Shown here: positions 24,601-38,333 of the stretch, piece by piece
Layout: every line of letters begins with the position of its first letter
How positions within the stretch are numbered: position 1 is the stretch's first letter
From: Rugalucina vietnamica
Lineage: Eukaryota > Mollusca > Bivalvia > Lucinida > Lucinidae
Length of the DNA: 64,000 nucleotides
Direction: 5' to 3'
Assembly: GCA_964017185.1 (NCBI GenBank)
Contig: OZ024871.1
Coordinates: forward strand, 57,773,226-57,837,225
Position numbers and translations under genes: made by a program
Notes under the pieces: generated by a model
The model's database searches: none
Told to the model about the DNA's origin: nothing
Seen by the model: the letters and a program-made list of their open reading frames with translations, nothing else

Positions 24601-25410
24601 CGGATATTATACACCGGTGTATAATAAACGGCGGGAAACTTATACACCTCCCGCCAAAATTTCCTTTGTAGAGTAGGTGTATATGTTTGTTAGAGACCTG
24701 TTCGAAACAAAGGAGCCAGTATATAAGAGTTTATATAAATCTGCTAGCTATAAATAGTCTGAATTCAGTTCATTGCATGAAATCTACATGATTTGCAGTT
24801 ATACACTATTACAGGTTAATAAAGCTCTGAATGCAAAGGACCATATTATGAGGAGTATTTTGGTGATAATTAAGGGATAATGTTGGTTATTTTACATAAA
24901 ATAAATATAAAACCGAAATCTTCTAAGTGCAGTGAACATATAAATGAGAAAAAGAATGGGCCATACCGCGGTTTCGGCTACGTAAGCCTCTTCATGTACC
25001 CTTTAGATTTGGCAAAATGGAGCCAGAGAGAAATACTGTAATTTAACTTTCAACAGGAGAGTCGATACAAAGACTACTATTATCCAAACATATATAGCCA
25101 AATGTATATAACAGTGGTAAGAAAATGAATCTAAACCGACAATGAATTTCTGATCTCTCACAATAACCTCACTGATCTCAAAGGGCCGAAAGGAAAATAT
25201 AATCTGCACTTTGGATCGTGTGCGGGGAGACTTTTTATGGCCGTCACACGGCACAACACTAGCAGCAGTAATAGCAAATAAAAACAAGAGGACCAATGGT
25301 CCTGATGGTCCTGTAAACGCTCACCTGAGATCTGCTGCATATACCAATAAACATGTTTGAATATTATAGTATTTAACCCCAGTGCAGGGGCAGATGAAGC
25401 CCTTGGGCCA

Positions 25411-25448
<38 letters not shown>

Positions 25449-28400
25449 CAGAATAATCAATATTCTGTCCATTTGCCAATTTCCTGCTGGCTTTTCCCTT
25501 CAAATGACATTTTAACAGGTTTCCACCATTTAAATGCATGGTCAACCCATGTTGACCTTGCCATAAACTGGGTCAAGGTCATCACAGGGTCATGATTTAT
25601 ATATACCTTGTAGTACTTAAGCCATAGATGCTTCACACCAAGTTTCTTAAAAATCGGTCCACCAGTTCCGGAGAAGAAGATTTTTGAAGGGTTTTTACCA
25701 TATATGGGCATGGCGGCCATCTTGGTCATGTGACCTTGATTATTTATATACACATTGATTTCCCCATTCTATAGATGCTTCACATGGAATTTGGCTTTCA
25801 CTGGCCAAGCGGTTTCAGAGAAGATGTTTGAATAGTATGGTAATATACATGTATAATGCCCCGGGGTTGGGGCATATATGCCCCTGGGGTCCATTTTTTT
25901 TTCAGAATCATTAATATTCAGTCCTACTGCCCATTTCCTGCAAGACTTTCACTTTTAATGACATTTTAAAGGTTTTCCCCATTCAAATGCATTGGCGACC
26001 TATGTTGACCTTGCCGTAAAATAGGTCAGTCATAATTTATAAACACATTGTAGTACTTCAGTCCCCGATGCTTCATGCCAAGTTTCGTTGAAATCGGTCC
26101 ATTGGTTCAGGAGAAGATTTTTGAAGGGTTTTTACCATATATGGGCATGGCGGCCATCTTGATCATGTGACCTGGATTATTTATAAACACATTGATTCCC
26201 CCTTCCCATTGATGCTTCCTATAAAATTTGGCTTTGATTGGCCAAGTGGTTTTAGAGAATAAGATCTTTGAATATTTTTGTAAGATACGTGTATATTGCC
26301 CCGGGGTGGGGGCAGACCAACCCCTGGGGTCCATTTTTTCAGAACTACCTACCTTCAGTCTATTTGCCCATTCCCTGCAAGTTTTGCCTTTCAAATGACA
26401 TTTTAACAATTTTCCCCATTCAAATGCATGGACGACCTATGCTGACCTTGTCGTAAAATAGGTCAAGGTCATTCAAAGTTCATAATTTATAAACACATTG
26501 TAGTACTCCAGTCTTTAATGCTTCATGCCAAGTTTCGTTGAAATCGGTCCAGTGGTTCCGGAGAAGAAGAATTTTGAAGGGTTTTTACCATATATGGGCA
26601 TGGCAGCCATCTTGGTCATGTGACCTGGATTATAGTCAATGTCGAATGGGCCAAAAAAGTCGTCCCGTGGGAATTTCATGACGATTTATGACGACCTACT
26701 TTAAATCAAACTTTGGGGCATATGCAACAATTTAAACCAGTTCGTCGCCCTGAGACCTGCGTATGGGCTGAACTATGACGTCATAAAAATGGCGACCAGC
26801 GCACTCATAATATGCGTTTTGAAGAACCATTTTCATACTATGCTTGATAGATAAAATTTGATTTCCAGCTTCTCGTTGTTTTAAATGGTCGGATTTTACC
26901 AAATGTATTTATAAAAGCTATTTCAGCACAAAATTATCTCTCACAATTAGCATAGCCACGTCACGACAAAATCTGCATACAAAGTGCTAGACTATGCATA
27001 GTACACCAGTAGCTAATTTGACCTACCTTGCATCCCCCAAGACAATTTTTCATGGGTGCCATATCATTTATTTGGACCCTAGAAATGCAAATAATTTTTG
27101 TCTTCAAAGATAAACCCAATTGCACTTCGAAAAATGCACGGTTTTCATAGCAACCGTTAACTTGATTCTTGAGGGTGGGGGGTGTACATACAAAATTGAC
27201 CATATCTCCACTGTTTCTTATCCTAGACTATTGAACATGGTCTCATTTTAAAGCGTAGACATAGTCCCTTTCGTAAGTAATGCAAATTATCTAATCCCTT
27301 TCGTAAGTAATGCTAATTATCTAATTAGCATATTCATAAATTTTCATGAAAACATGAAATATGGCAGAAAAATCTTTAAAAATCCATAAATGAACTAATT
27401 TCAAACTGCGCAAACTGTAGTTGTGACACTTTGTTATTGAGCCAGTGATATAATTTGACGAATTTATTGATGACCTGGTCCTATATGAAAATTATCTCAT
27501 TTGCGTATTCATGAATATTAATAAACGTGTCAAAAAGTGAGGAAACACGAGGGAAAAACTACATCCATTGCAAGGTATTGTATAGGTTATAAGATGCAAT
27601 CTATCTTGCATTGCTGGGGCAAATTCTCAAGACTGTCAGTGTTGTCACAGAGACTGCCTTACTACCATAAAATATTGTCCCCAGCAATGAAAACACATTT
27701 GCATGATGTAAAATTACATAGTTTCCTTACCAGTCCTCATGCGATTCTAAAGAACAGGATGTACTTACAAAAATACTTACATCCCACCAATAGAATGCTC
27801 TAGAATACTATAATTGGTCTAATAGTGATACATGAATCTAACAACTTAACCTTGATACCTAATATTAAATCACTGACTTTACTTATTCATGAAATTAATA
27901 AACATTAAGAATTGGAGAAATAATGTGAAAAATTATAGGGTATATTACAAAATCGCTTGTACCAGAGCTGCTAATAAACCCAGGATGCTGAAAGAAGTAT
28001 CAAATGAATGCTATGGCATTTTGCTATGACCTTAAAGTATGGTATAAAATAATCTGACTTTCCATTTCATGAATTTAAATGAAAACTTAACAAATTTTAG
28101 AGAGAAAAAAATAAAAACAATAAATGAGTAAACCTACAAATGGACTTGTATCTCGGCAATCAAAAGTCATATGGTGCTGAAAATGACATCAAATGATTTC
28201 TAGGGCATAATATTACCATCATGTACTACAATTTATTTGTCATTTGTTTTAAGGTATACGAATATTAACAAACCTTTTGAATTTAGCGAAAACAATATGG
28301 AAAAAATAAGGGGCAACGTAGAAAAACACACGTATTTTGGCTACTGAAAGACCTTGGGAGCTACGAGGGATTATCAAAAATTACGTGGACTTTTCCCATA

Positions 28401-31400
28401 ACTTGACAACGGTTTAGTCAAACATATTCAAATTTCAGCTGACGATAAACTTGCTTAACTCCACTAGATTCTGAAAGTTTGGTTAATCTAAAATGTTTTA
28501 TTAGCAGTTGGTGATGTTTTTTCTTACCCCACCCTCCCCATCACGGAGCACGTCAGAAATGACGTTAAGTTTGGCACTGCAGTATCGCATTTCTTTTGCG
28601 TTTTCTTCAAAACGGTTTTGCAGATCACAGCCAAACCTGCCATGTGTCTTAATGAATGCATAACAAAACAATTTATGCTTGCTCAAAAATTATGGTGGAC
28701 CGGTTGTGCACCTACGTTGTTTTGCTTAGGCATACATGTTTGATTTTTTCATAATGTTTAAGCGATGTCTGAATTTCATGCAACACAGATCAACCGGCAA
28801 TATTGTACAACTCCCATTTGAAACTAATCCTAATTTCTTATTTGCCGGTAAAACTTCAAAGTCCTTCGATAAACATTAGAAATGAAACATTGCGTGCACG
28901 TTTGAACAAATAGGACCCAAATAAATATCGAAATTCATATCCGTCATTTAAAATGTTCTAACGCCTAAATCATAATGTTAAAAGTCAGCATCCTTATGCC
29001 CAGTCCAAATTTATTCTCAAATCAAGGCAATACATTAAAAACTTTATACAGATTGGTAATATAAACCATGCTCCAATAGTTAAACAATCTTTTAACATAC
29101 TTTGAGCAGTAAAACTGTAAAAATCAGTAGCCCTAAAAAGCACATTTTGTGGTTCAAAATCAGTGTTTTTGCGTCGACGTCACTGACGTCATCGGAGTGC
29201 TCCATGGTGGTGTAAGTGGGTGTTTTCATTTCACAATAATTTTGTAATGAATGAAGGGATTGTGATGAAATTTTGCACACTGCTGCATATAACATAAGTC
29301 CATGTGTATTGAAAGTTTGAGTGGAATCGAGTCATTAAATCATAAGTTATAGGAAAAGTCCACGTAATTTTTGATAATCCCACGTATAATTGTTAATGAA
29401 TGATTGCTAGGACAATGTTCTGTAACCATATAATCAGATATAAAGTAAAAATATAGTAAAAATGAGATCCTTTAAAGGCAGTGAACATATGGATAAAAAA
29501 GTATATGGTTCTTGCCGCGGTTTCGGCTGCTCAAACTTCAGCTATTTTTGTTGTATGGATATTGATGAGATCTTAATAAATAAGAGCAAAATCAAGGAAA
29601 AATGAAGGGGTCCACCAACAAAATCATATATATCTCAGTGGCAAATAGCCGAAGACAACTAAAAATGGCATCAATTTATTGCTAGGACAATGTTTATTGC
29701 CATGTGCTCAGATATATAAATCATGCTTTCTGGCAAGCAAGATTAAGTCAATTTTGGCGAAGTACATCCTTCAATGTTCTGCTATTTTCACAATTTTTCG
29801 AAACGTTATGTAAACGTTCAGAAACTTTAATAACATGTGGTTAAGCTATCGGACTACATGGCAGTAGTGCATTCTCTTATCATTCTATTAGTACCATTTT
29901 CAGCACGCTAAGGATATTGGCAGCTGAGATTTTGTTTGGTATACCCGATCATTTTCCTTTGAGTATTCTCTTATTTATGAAGATCCCAGTGATATCTGTA
30001 CAACAAAAATAGCTGATTATATGGTTACAGAACGGTGTCCTAGTAATCATTTAATGCCAAAGTCTTTCAATAGCCAAGATATATGCGTTTTTCTACCTAT
30101 ACCCCCTTAATTGTCCCGTTTTTGTCTCTCTCTAAATCGAAAAGGTTTTGTGAATATTCTTAAATGTAAAAACCAAAATGACTCATAAATTGTAGTACAG
30201 GGGCTCGTTTCACAAAGCGTTTTAAGACAAATTTTATCCTAAGTTTGAACTTAGGACTACTTTCAGTATAAGATATGTCTCATCCTTAAGATGTCCTAAC
30301 TTTAGTCCTAACAAAGGACACAACTTATGATTGAACTTATTTTATAGTAAACTCAAAATGGCGGACGTTTTTATGTAAAGGGAAAACATGACAAAATATT
30401 ACCAAGACCGGATTCGAACTCGGATCGCCTGGACAGAAGACAACATAGCTTACCACTGAGCCACCGAGTCATATTTATTTTAAATTGGTTCAGTACTGAT
30501 AAAGGCTAAATTTTTATTTTAGTTTGTTTGTTTGAGTTAATGCTTAACACCCCATTCAACAGCTATGTTCAAGCCGAAACGTTGCCTCCTATTCATGAGG
30601 CGTTCATACAAAATTAGGATGCCATTGCATCCAAAACGTGCTTCAAATATACTCAGTCAAACTTATAACGCAACAACGATTTACTTGTTATGTAATACAA
30701 ATAAACTTTATTTCCCCTGGATTAGATTGCCGTGCGGTTGACACATCCAACAACATCTGGTTGTAACATTCTGTATTATGCGTCTCGAGAAATTAATCAT
30801 TTTTCACGATCCAAAAGGAAGACTGACTTCCAGAATCTCTCAGGAGTCGCATGCCACCAAAATAACCGCTTTGGCCAATCTCATTCGAGCTCAATGGTCC
30901 ATACTCTGAAAGCCAAATTGTACCCTATTAAATCATAGACGATTGCTGAACAGCATATATATGGTAGACTGTATTACATTTCATTGAAAAGCGAAACATA
31001 CCATAATCGTGATGCGTTGTGTTTGGCTCAGTATAAAATACCAAAGTAAGGCTTATATGTATGGATGGTTTTACCTAACCATGGTTTCTAGGCAGGCTCA
31101 GACATGAACGGTTCATCAGGAAAACGTGTCCGTGTAATGTTTACCCCCTTGAACCCTACTTTTTTATAGCAAAACTGGGGTTTGCAGGGGTAAACCTTTT
31201 TTTTCTTATTTTTGCTCCAAAACATAGATTGTGGGTACTCGTTAGAACCGCCTCGCCGAGGTGGTTCTAACGTGTACCCACAATCTATGTTTTGAGCAAA
31301 AATAAGAAAAAATATCACAGATTTTCTACTGAAATCTTTCAATTTTTACAACTTAAAAAAATCCTTGTATATTGCATGGGCGTGTTTTCGTAAGGTAACC

Positions 31401-34400
31401 AGTAGCCTAATCAGATAGCACGTCAGTAGCGTATAAACTTTGCTTGGAGCGGTACAAGCAGCCCATGTATTATTTCTCAGGGCCCCAATGGGTCAATCTT
31501 TTATTTTAACTGCAAACACCATGAACTGTATACATAATTGCTAGTATAACTAGACCTAAGTTCAATATGGCAAATTCCCCAAATGATAAACAGAGCGGCC
31601 GCCAGATGCATCAGGTTTATCATACAGTGTATATAAGGCAAACACTCGAGTTAAAGAGATCTGGTTTCGATTTGCAGACGAAATAGCCTATAGCATTACA
31701 ATGAAACAGTTGGTACATCTAAGTGCATGTATTTTTATTGAAATAGAAAGAAAAAAAAAGAAAAAAGAGTGAAAAACGGATTCGATCTCGGATCGCCTGG
31801 TTCATATTATGGCAAAAATACTAATTAAATTACTTGCATAAATCCAATGGGCTATCACCAATATTAAATCAATTCTATTATTTAACTTACTTGAAACTAA
31901 CTGTTTGTTGTGTTTGACCTCGAATTGAGATAAATCTTATGAGCAAGTCACAACTTCAATCATAAGACAAGTCTTACCGTTAAGATAGATCACAAGTCAC
32001 TCTCAGAGTAGTCTCGATCATAAGATAAGATATGTCATAAGAGAGCTTCGTGAAACGAGCTACAGGATGGTATAATATTGCCCTAGACACCATTTGATGC
32101 CCTTTTCAGCACTATAGGACTTTTGATTGCCGAGATACAAGTCATTTTGTAGGTTTATTCAATTGATGTTTAGCTCACCTGAGCCGAAGGCTCACAGGTG
32201 AGCTTATAGTATACCCATGCTCCGGCGTCCGTCGTCCGGCGTCCGTCGTCGTCGTCGTCCGTCGGCGTTCACAATTTCAAAGATCTTCTCCTCTGAAACC
32301 GCTTGGCCAATCAAAGCCAAACTTCATGTGGAGCATTCTTAGGAAGGGGGAACGAAAGTTTATATAAATGGTCCAGGTCACATGACCAAGATGGCCGCCA
32401 TGGCTATAAATAGCAAAAACCTTTAAAAATCTTCTTCTCCAGAACCAGTGGGCCGATTTCCACGAAACTTGGTATGTAGCATCGGAAACGCGGGCCCATC
32501 ATAGTTTATATAAATCATGACCCTAGGATGACCTTGACCTATTTTACGGCAAGGTCAACTTAGGTCGCCAATGCATTTGAATGGGAAAAAATGGTAAAAT
32601 GCTATTTAATGGGTAAAACTTACTGGGAATAGGCAAATGGACAGAAAATTAATTTTAATGGAAAATTTTAGCCCCTGGGGGGTTGTCTGCCCCTGCCTTG
32701 GGGCTATATACATGTATATTTCCATAATAATGAAACATCTTCTCCCCTGAAACCGCTTGGCCAATCAAAGCCAAACTTCATATGGAGCATCCTTGGGAAG
32801 GGGGAAAGAAAGTTTATATAAATGGTCAAGGTCACATGACCAAGATGGCTGCCATGGCTATAAATAGAAAAACCCTTTAAAAATCTTCTTCTCCAGAACC
32901 AGAAGGCCAATGATTTTGAAACTTGATGTGAAGCATCAGTGACTGGAGCTCTACAAAGTTTATATAAATCATGACCCTGGGATGACCTTGACCTATTTTA
33001 CGGCAAGGTCAACGAAGGTCGCCAATGCATTTGAATGGGGAAAACTTTTAAAATGTCATTTTAAGTGAAAGTCTTGCAGGAAATGAGCAGTAATGATTCT
33101 GAAAAAAATTGGACACCAGGGGCTCATCTGCCCCCACCCTGGGGCATTATACATGTATATTACATGTTTATTGGTATATGCAGCAGATCTCAGGTGAGCG
33201 TTTACAGGACCATTGGTCCTCTGGTTACTTTTTTTTCTCTATTTTTTTGGCTTTCATTAAAATTCATGAAATTGAAAATAAGATTATTCCTATATCATAC
33301 TTCAGGACCATAGTACATTGCCATAGCATTCATTTGGTACCTCTTTCAGCATCCTGGGTTGATTAACATCTCTGGTACAAGCGATTTTGTACTTATACAC
33401 CCTATTTTTCAACAATTCTTCTCAATTATGTTTTTTTTAATGATTTTCATGAATAAGCAAATTCAATGATATAATTATTAGGTATCAAGTTTAAATTGTT
33501 AAGTATATGCATCACTTCCAGACCAATTATAGTATTCTAGAGGTGGGATATAAGTTTTATTGAAAGTACATCCTATTCTGTAGAATCGCATGAGGAGTGG
33601 TGTGGAAACTATGTAATTTTACATCATGCAAATGTTTTTTCATTGCTGAGGACAATATTTTATGGCGTTAAGAAGGTCCCTCTGACAACACTCTGCCTTA
33701 AGACTTTGTCCCATGGATGCAAGATAGGTCTTATAATATATGCAATGCCTTGCAATGGATATAGTTTTCCCCTAATTTCCACCCATTGTTTTGAAATTTT
33801 AATTAATTTTCATGAATATGCAAATGAGATAATTTTCATAAAGGACCAGGTCATCAATAGATTTTTCATATGATATTACTGGTTCAATAACAAAGTGTCA
33901 CAATGACAGTTTGGGCCTGAAATTAGTTCATTTATGGATTTTTAAAGATTTTTTGACAATTTTCATTAAAATTAATGAATATTCAAATAAGATAAATTAC
34001 ATTACTTACCATCGAGAAAAAAAGGCTAAGCACATGCTTTAATTTGAGACCGTGCTCAGTAGTCTAGGATAGGTATCAGTGAAGATATGATCAATTTTGT
34101 ATGTACACTCCATGCTTAAGAATCACGTTAACGGTTGCCATAGAAACTATGCAATTTTTCATAGTGTAATTGAGTTTATCTTTGAGGACAAAAATTCTCT
34201 GCATTTCTGTGATTCCATTGAATGATTTGGCACACACGAAAAATTGGCCTGGGGTGCAAGGTAGGTTAAATTAGCTCGCGGGGTACCTATAGTTGGGGAA
34301 CCAAGGAGAGATTTTGGCTAACCCTTGCACCCGAAAATAATACGGCTAAATTGTATATGGTTGAAAAGGTAATTATATGGGGCATCTGAAACCACTGTAT

Positions 34401-35737
34401 AGAAATCACGATCGACTTGCATAACAACACAGCATGCGTTTTTCTATGGTAGCCCATTAAGTACTTGTGAAAAACAAGATTGATAAACTATCAAAAACTT
34501 CTACCAGAATTAAGTAAATAGGCTAAAATTCGGCAGATATAATGAGTAGCATCTGTATCAACATTCATATCAAGGATGGTTCTTTGCATGCAGTGGTTGT
34601 CGTTTTATTGACATTTGATTGAGCGAGCCCCGATTTTGCAAATTTACCTATACAATTATTTGCCTCTGAGTCCATCTAAAATGCATTTATTGCTCGAAAG
34701 CGAATTTTATGTTTATTTCTAAAAGTGTTTAAGTCAGTAATAGCAAAAAGAATTCAGATTGATACGTCTTTGATGTTTTCCTACAAAAATGTACAAAAAG
34801 ACACTTTTTTAACATATTTTTTGTGTCTTCCAAATTTGATGAGTTTGAACACTGTGCATCGTCACAATGGTGTTTGTGAGTATTATATAAAATAATCACG
34901 TTTCTTTTTAACAAAACTGTGGCATTAATTGAGAGTCAAGTTGTGGAAAAATATCGTTTGTGTATTACACTTTTTAGTTTTTGCAGTTACTTTACATGAA
35001 AAGTCAGAGAGGAGATAAAAACAATTCAGTAAGTTGTATCAATCTCTAAAACATCCTGTTTTGTTTTTTGTCTCTATATATACTCAGAGGAAAAAGATAA
35101 GTCAGTGGGATCCTGCCCATTGATGCCTAAAGAAAAAAAAAAAAAAGGCTGCTTATGCCTCCAGGCAAAGCTTATATATACTAATGACTGATCATCTGAT
35201 TACTTGTTAACCGCTCTGGTCTGAGCCTGACCAGGAAATGTGGTTCAAGTCAAACCATCCATACGTATAAGCCTTTTGTGGCTTAGTTGGATGGTTATAT
35301 TTCAAACACTTGTTGGATGTAATGACATTCTCACTTTGAGTTAAAGTCCCAAAAAATGGAGACAACATCCCAGCATGACCTTAACTGTTGACTGGGGCGC
35401 AAAGCATCAATTCAGACAAACATACACCACATCCTGCTTTGTTTTGTTTGTTTTTTTTTTCTTTATATACATATATACTTCCTATCAACCTCAAGTGGCG
35501 TGACTGCAGTCGATATAATTTATAATATGGTTCTAAAGAACATTTTAAAGGTTTACCTTGACATGACGTCTTTCTCGGTTACGTGACCCGGACACTGTGT
35601 ACAATTTCTGGTTCTCCCTGTCTAAGGATGCTCGACATGAATTTCGTCTATGATTGACGGAGAAGATATTTCACAAGTGACCCAAGGACAATGTCTTTTC
35701 ACCCGAGAGTTAGAGAGAACGGTCACTGCACAAAGGA

Positions 35738-35772
<35 letters not shown>

Positions 35773-38278
35773 CATTATATGGGTGTGGATGCCATCTTGG
35801 GAATGTGACCTGGACTTTATCATGACACATATTGCTTCCGCTTTCCTATTGATGCTCCCTATGAAATTTGGCTTTAATGCGCTTTCAGGGGAAATGATGT
35901 TTGAATATTATGGTAATATACATGTATATTGTACCGAGGTGGGGGCAAATGAGCCCCTGGAGTCAAATTTTATGTTCATTATCATTGATAATCAGTCCTA
36001 CTGCCCATTTCCTGCAAGATTTTCCCTTCAAATGGCATTTTAACAGTTTTCACCATTTCAATGCTTATCCGACCTAAGTTGACTTTGCCGTAAAATAGGT
36101 CAAGGTCATCACAGGGTCATGATTTATATATATATATATTGTAGTACTTGAGTCATTAATGCCTCATGCCAAATTTATTTGAAATCGGCTCACCGGTTCC
36201 GCAATCAGAAAGAAATTCCCATTTCATAAACCGAGGGGTTGGAAAAAGCTAAAATGACACTAAGTACTTTTACCATGAAAACATGTCGTAGGCCGAGTGA
36301 GCAGCTATTCTCCAATAGGCGGCCACTCAGTTACTCGAACTGAACTAAAAATATGAAAACGTACGTAAGACTCAAACAGCACAAAAATTCGAATCCAAAA
36401 CACAAAACAATTATAACCACAACAGAAGTATCGCCTTGGAACGATCAGTAATATAAAATCACTGGGGGACTTAAACCGGTTTTACAGGCGCCTAACCTCA
36501 CCCTCATCTTCTGCTGTGGTTCACAACATTTAGTTGTCCTCGAAGTGAATCTCTAACTAGTCAATGAATCATCAAGGACAAACGAATAAATCATGATAAC
36601 CACCTTGATGAATCAAATTCAAGGACTCAACACACTCCGTAAGCTGTCCGACGATGGAGATCCCTGGGCGCCGAAGCCCGCCAGTTGATCATTCCAAGGC
36701 GACACTTCTGTGGTGGTTCTTGTTGTGTTATGTCTTGGGTTTGAATTTTCGTGCTTTTAGCACCTTACGTACGTTTTCATTATTTTAGTTAAGTTTGGGT
36801 AACTGAAATGTTTTCTTAGTATGAGTACCTGATCATTGTTAATTTTGTTTTTTCCCCATCTTGGTTTTTTGGAGTTGGAATCTCTTTCTGTTTGTCCATT
36901 TCCTGATCATTGCCTTCTATTAGTTTTCATATAAAATATGGCTTTGATTGGCCAAGTGGCTTCGGAGAGAACTTTGAAAATGTGGGCGGACGCACAGACG
37001 CACGCCGGCTCGAGTACCATCCTATAAGCTCCCCCATGAGCCTTCGGCTCAGGTGAGCTAAAATGATGGACGACGACGGACGGACGACTGATGGGTGATC
37101 GAATGTTGGGTATTTGCCTATTCTATAAGTTCAACGTGTGAGCCGGACGGCTTATGTGAGCTATAAACAAAATTTAAAACGTGAGAATACCTTGAAATAA
37201 CAGCTCACTAAAGTCTGGATAACAAACGGCTGCCCATACCTATAAATGCATTTTTAGTTCTCACAAAGTTCTTAGATGATAAGAGCATTGTATTAGGTTC
37301 AAAACTAATGTACAATATTATACGCGTTCTCACATAGCGAGTGTGCATGAACGATAATTATTATAGACACATCAACGGCGTTCCATACAAAATGCACTGT
37401 TTTTATCGAAATGCAATTCGCAGCGCATTTCTATACAGTGGTTCCATATCAAGCACTGTTCAAGCTACCAATATACAAAAATTAAGCCATATCAAAGTCG
37501 GGTGCAATTTTTTTGTCATTTTGCAAGATACGCGATTTCGGTTCCCCAACTACTAGGTTGTGGGCGGCATTAGAAGAAAACAAAAAGTTGGTCCAACGTA
37601 TGCACAAACGGATCTACGACCGGATAACGCAATATTCTTTGACCTTCGTCTATCGTGTGTATAATCAGATGCATTTCATACATTTTCTTTGCAAAATAAG
37701 TAATAATGCGATGTTTTTAATTGATTTTGATGGAAATACGAATAGTTCATATATAGACAAATAGCCGCCATATTGATGACGTCATAAATCGACTCTGACG
37801 CGGATGTAAATGCGACGAACAGGTTTAATGTTAAACATACACCCCATAGATGTTTTATATAGGTCATCATAAATCGTAAAAATCGCACGAGATTCCCATT
37901 CGACATGGATTATTATTTATAAACACATTGGTTCCCCCTTCCCATCGATGCTTCATATAAAATTTGGCTTTGATTGGCCAAGCGGTTTCAGAGGAGAAAA
38001 TCTTTGAAAATGGTGGACGACGGACGGACGACGACGACGGACGGACGACGGATTATGGCCATCCTATAAGCTCACCTTGTGAGCCTAATGGCTCAGGTGA
38101 GCTAATAAAACCGAAATCCATTAAGAGAAGTGAGCATATAAATGAGAGAAAGGACGGGCCATACCGCGTTTTCGGATACTTAAGCGTCTTCGGTGACCCT
38201 TAAGATTTGGCTAAATGGAGCCAAGAAGCCTAGTATAACGTTGTTGGTACTCAATAAGGTTACAAAACCAGTACACAA

Positions 38279-38333
<55 letters not shown>

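Larger units (their letters stand above)
20150..24727 (+). repeat. Tandem duplication, copy 2 (4.58 kb)
   Basis: This is the second copy of 14557-20149, lacking the MITE and thus showing the intact empty site (ATACCGAC once, at 20280-20287). It ends at AGTATATAAG (24718-24727), after which the sequence diverges. Confidence 0.92.
20301..24727. mobile_element. 4.43-kb element with 25-bp terminal inverted repeats, copy 2
   Basis: Second copy, same ends and contents as 15723-20150. Confidence 0.6.
30202..32060. mobile_element. MITE-like element with GGCTCGTTTCAC ends and TACAGG target duplication
   Basis: The ends are GGCTCGTTTCACAAAGCG and CGTGAAACGAGC. They are flanked by TACAGG (30196-30201, 32061-32066). 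Removing the element restores GTAGTACAGGATGG, exactly the foldback-family sequence seen intact at about 45519. The 1.86 kb includes nested repeats (SINE A, family B MITE, tRNA-like pieces). Confidence 0.82.
27005..34290. repeat. Large foldback, family F, interrupted copy
   Basis: The left arm starts GTAGCTAATTTGACCTACCT, and the right arm ends AGGTAGGTTAAATTAGCTCG. Blocks occur in mirrored order: CATATCTCCACTG with TTATCCTAGAC near 27200 against TCTAGGATAGG near 34065, ATTCATGAATATTAATAA near 27508, CTGAAAATGACATCAAATG near 28176, and so on. The same family forms the foldback at 43730-46682. The right arm is broken by a MITE (30202-32060) and a P1 copy (32171-33226). No ORF over 90 codons is credible. 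Confidence 0.8.
26634..37906. mobile_element. 11.3-kb composite terminal-inverted-repeat element
   Basis: It is flanked by GGATTAT on both sides (26627-26633, 37907-37913) inside the P1 element, whose sequence continues correctly across the join. The left end has ATGTCGAATGGG (26639), and the right end is the inverse CCCATTCGACAT (37895-37906). Divergent inverted similarity extends about 190 bp inward (for example CGATTTATGACGACCTA against CGATTTATGATGACCTA, and GTTCGTCGC on both sides). Inside are a large foldback (about 27005-34290), a MITE, a P1 copy, SINEs and an E repeat. No transposase is recognised. It may be one very large foldback element or an assembly of nested ones. Confidence 0.7.

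Noticed and set aside
11956-31393. CRISPR-like or regular-spacer arrays among the repeats
   Set aside because: Repeats are either contiguous tandem units or dispersed elements. There is no short repeat with regular unique spacers, and the genome is eukaryotic.
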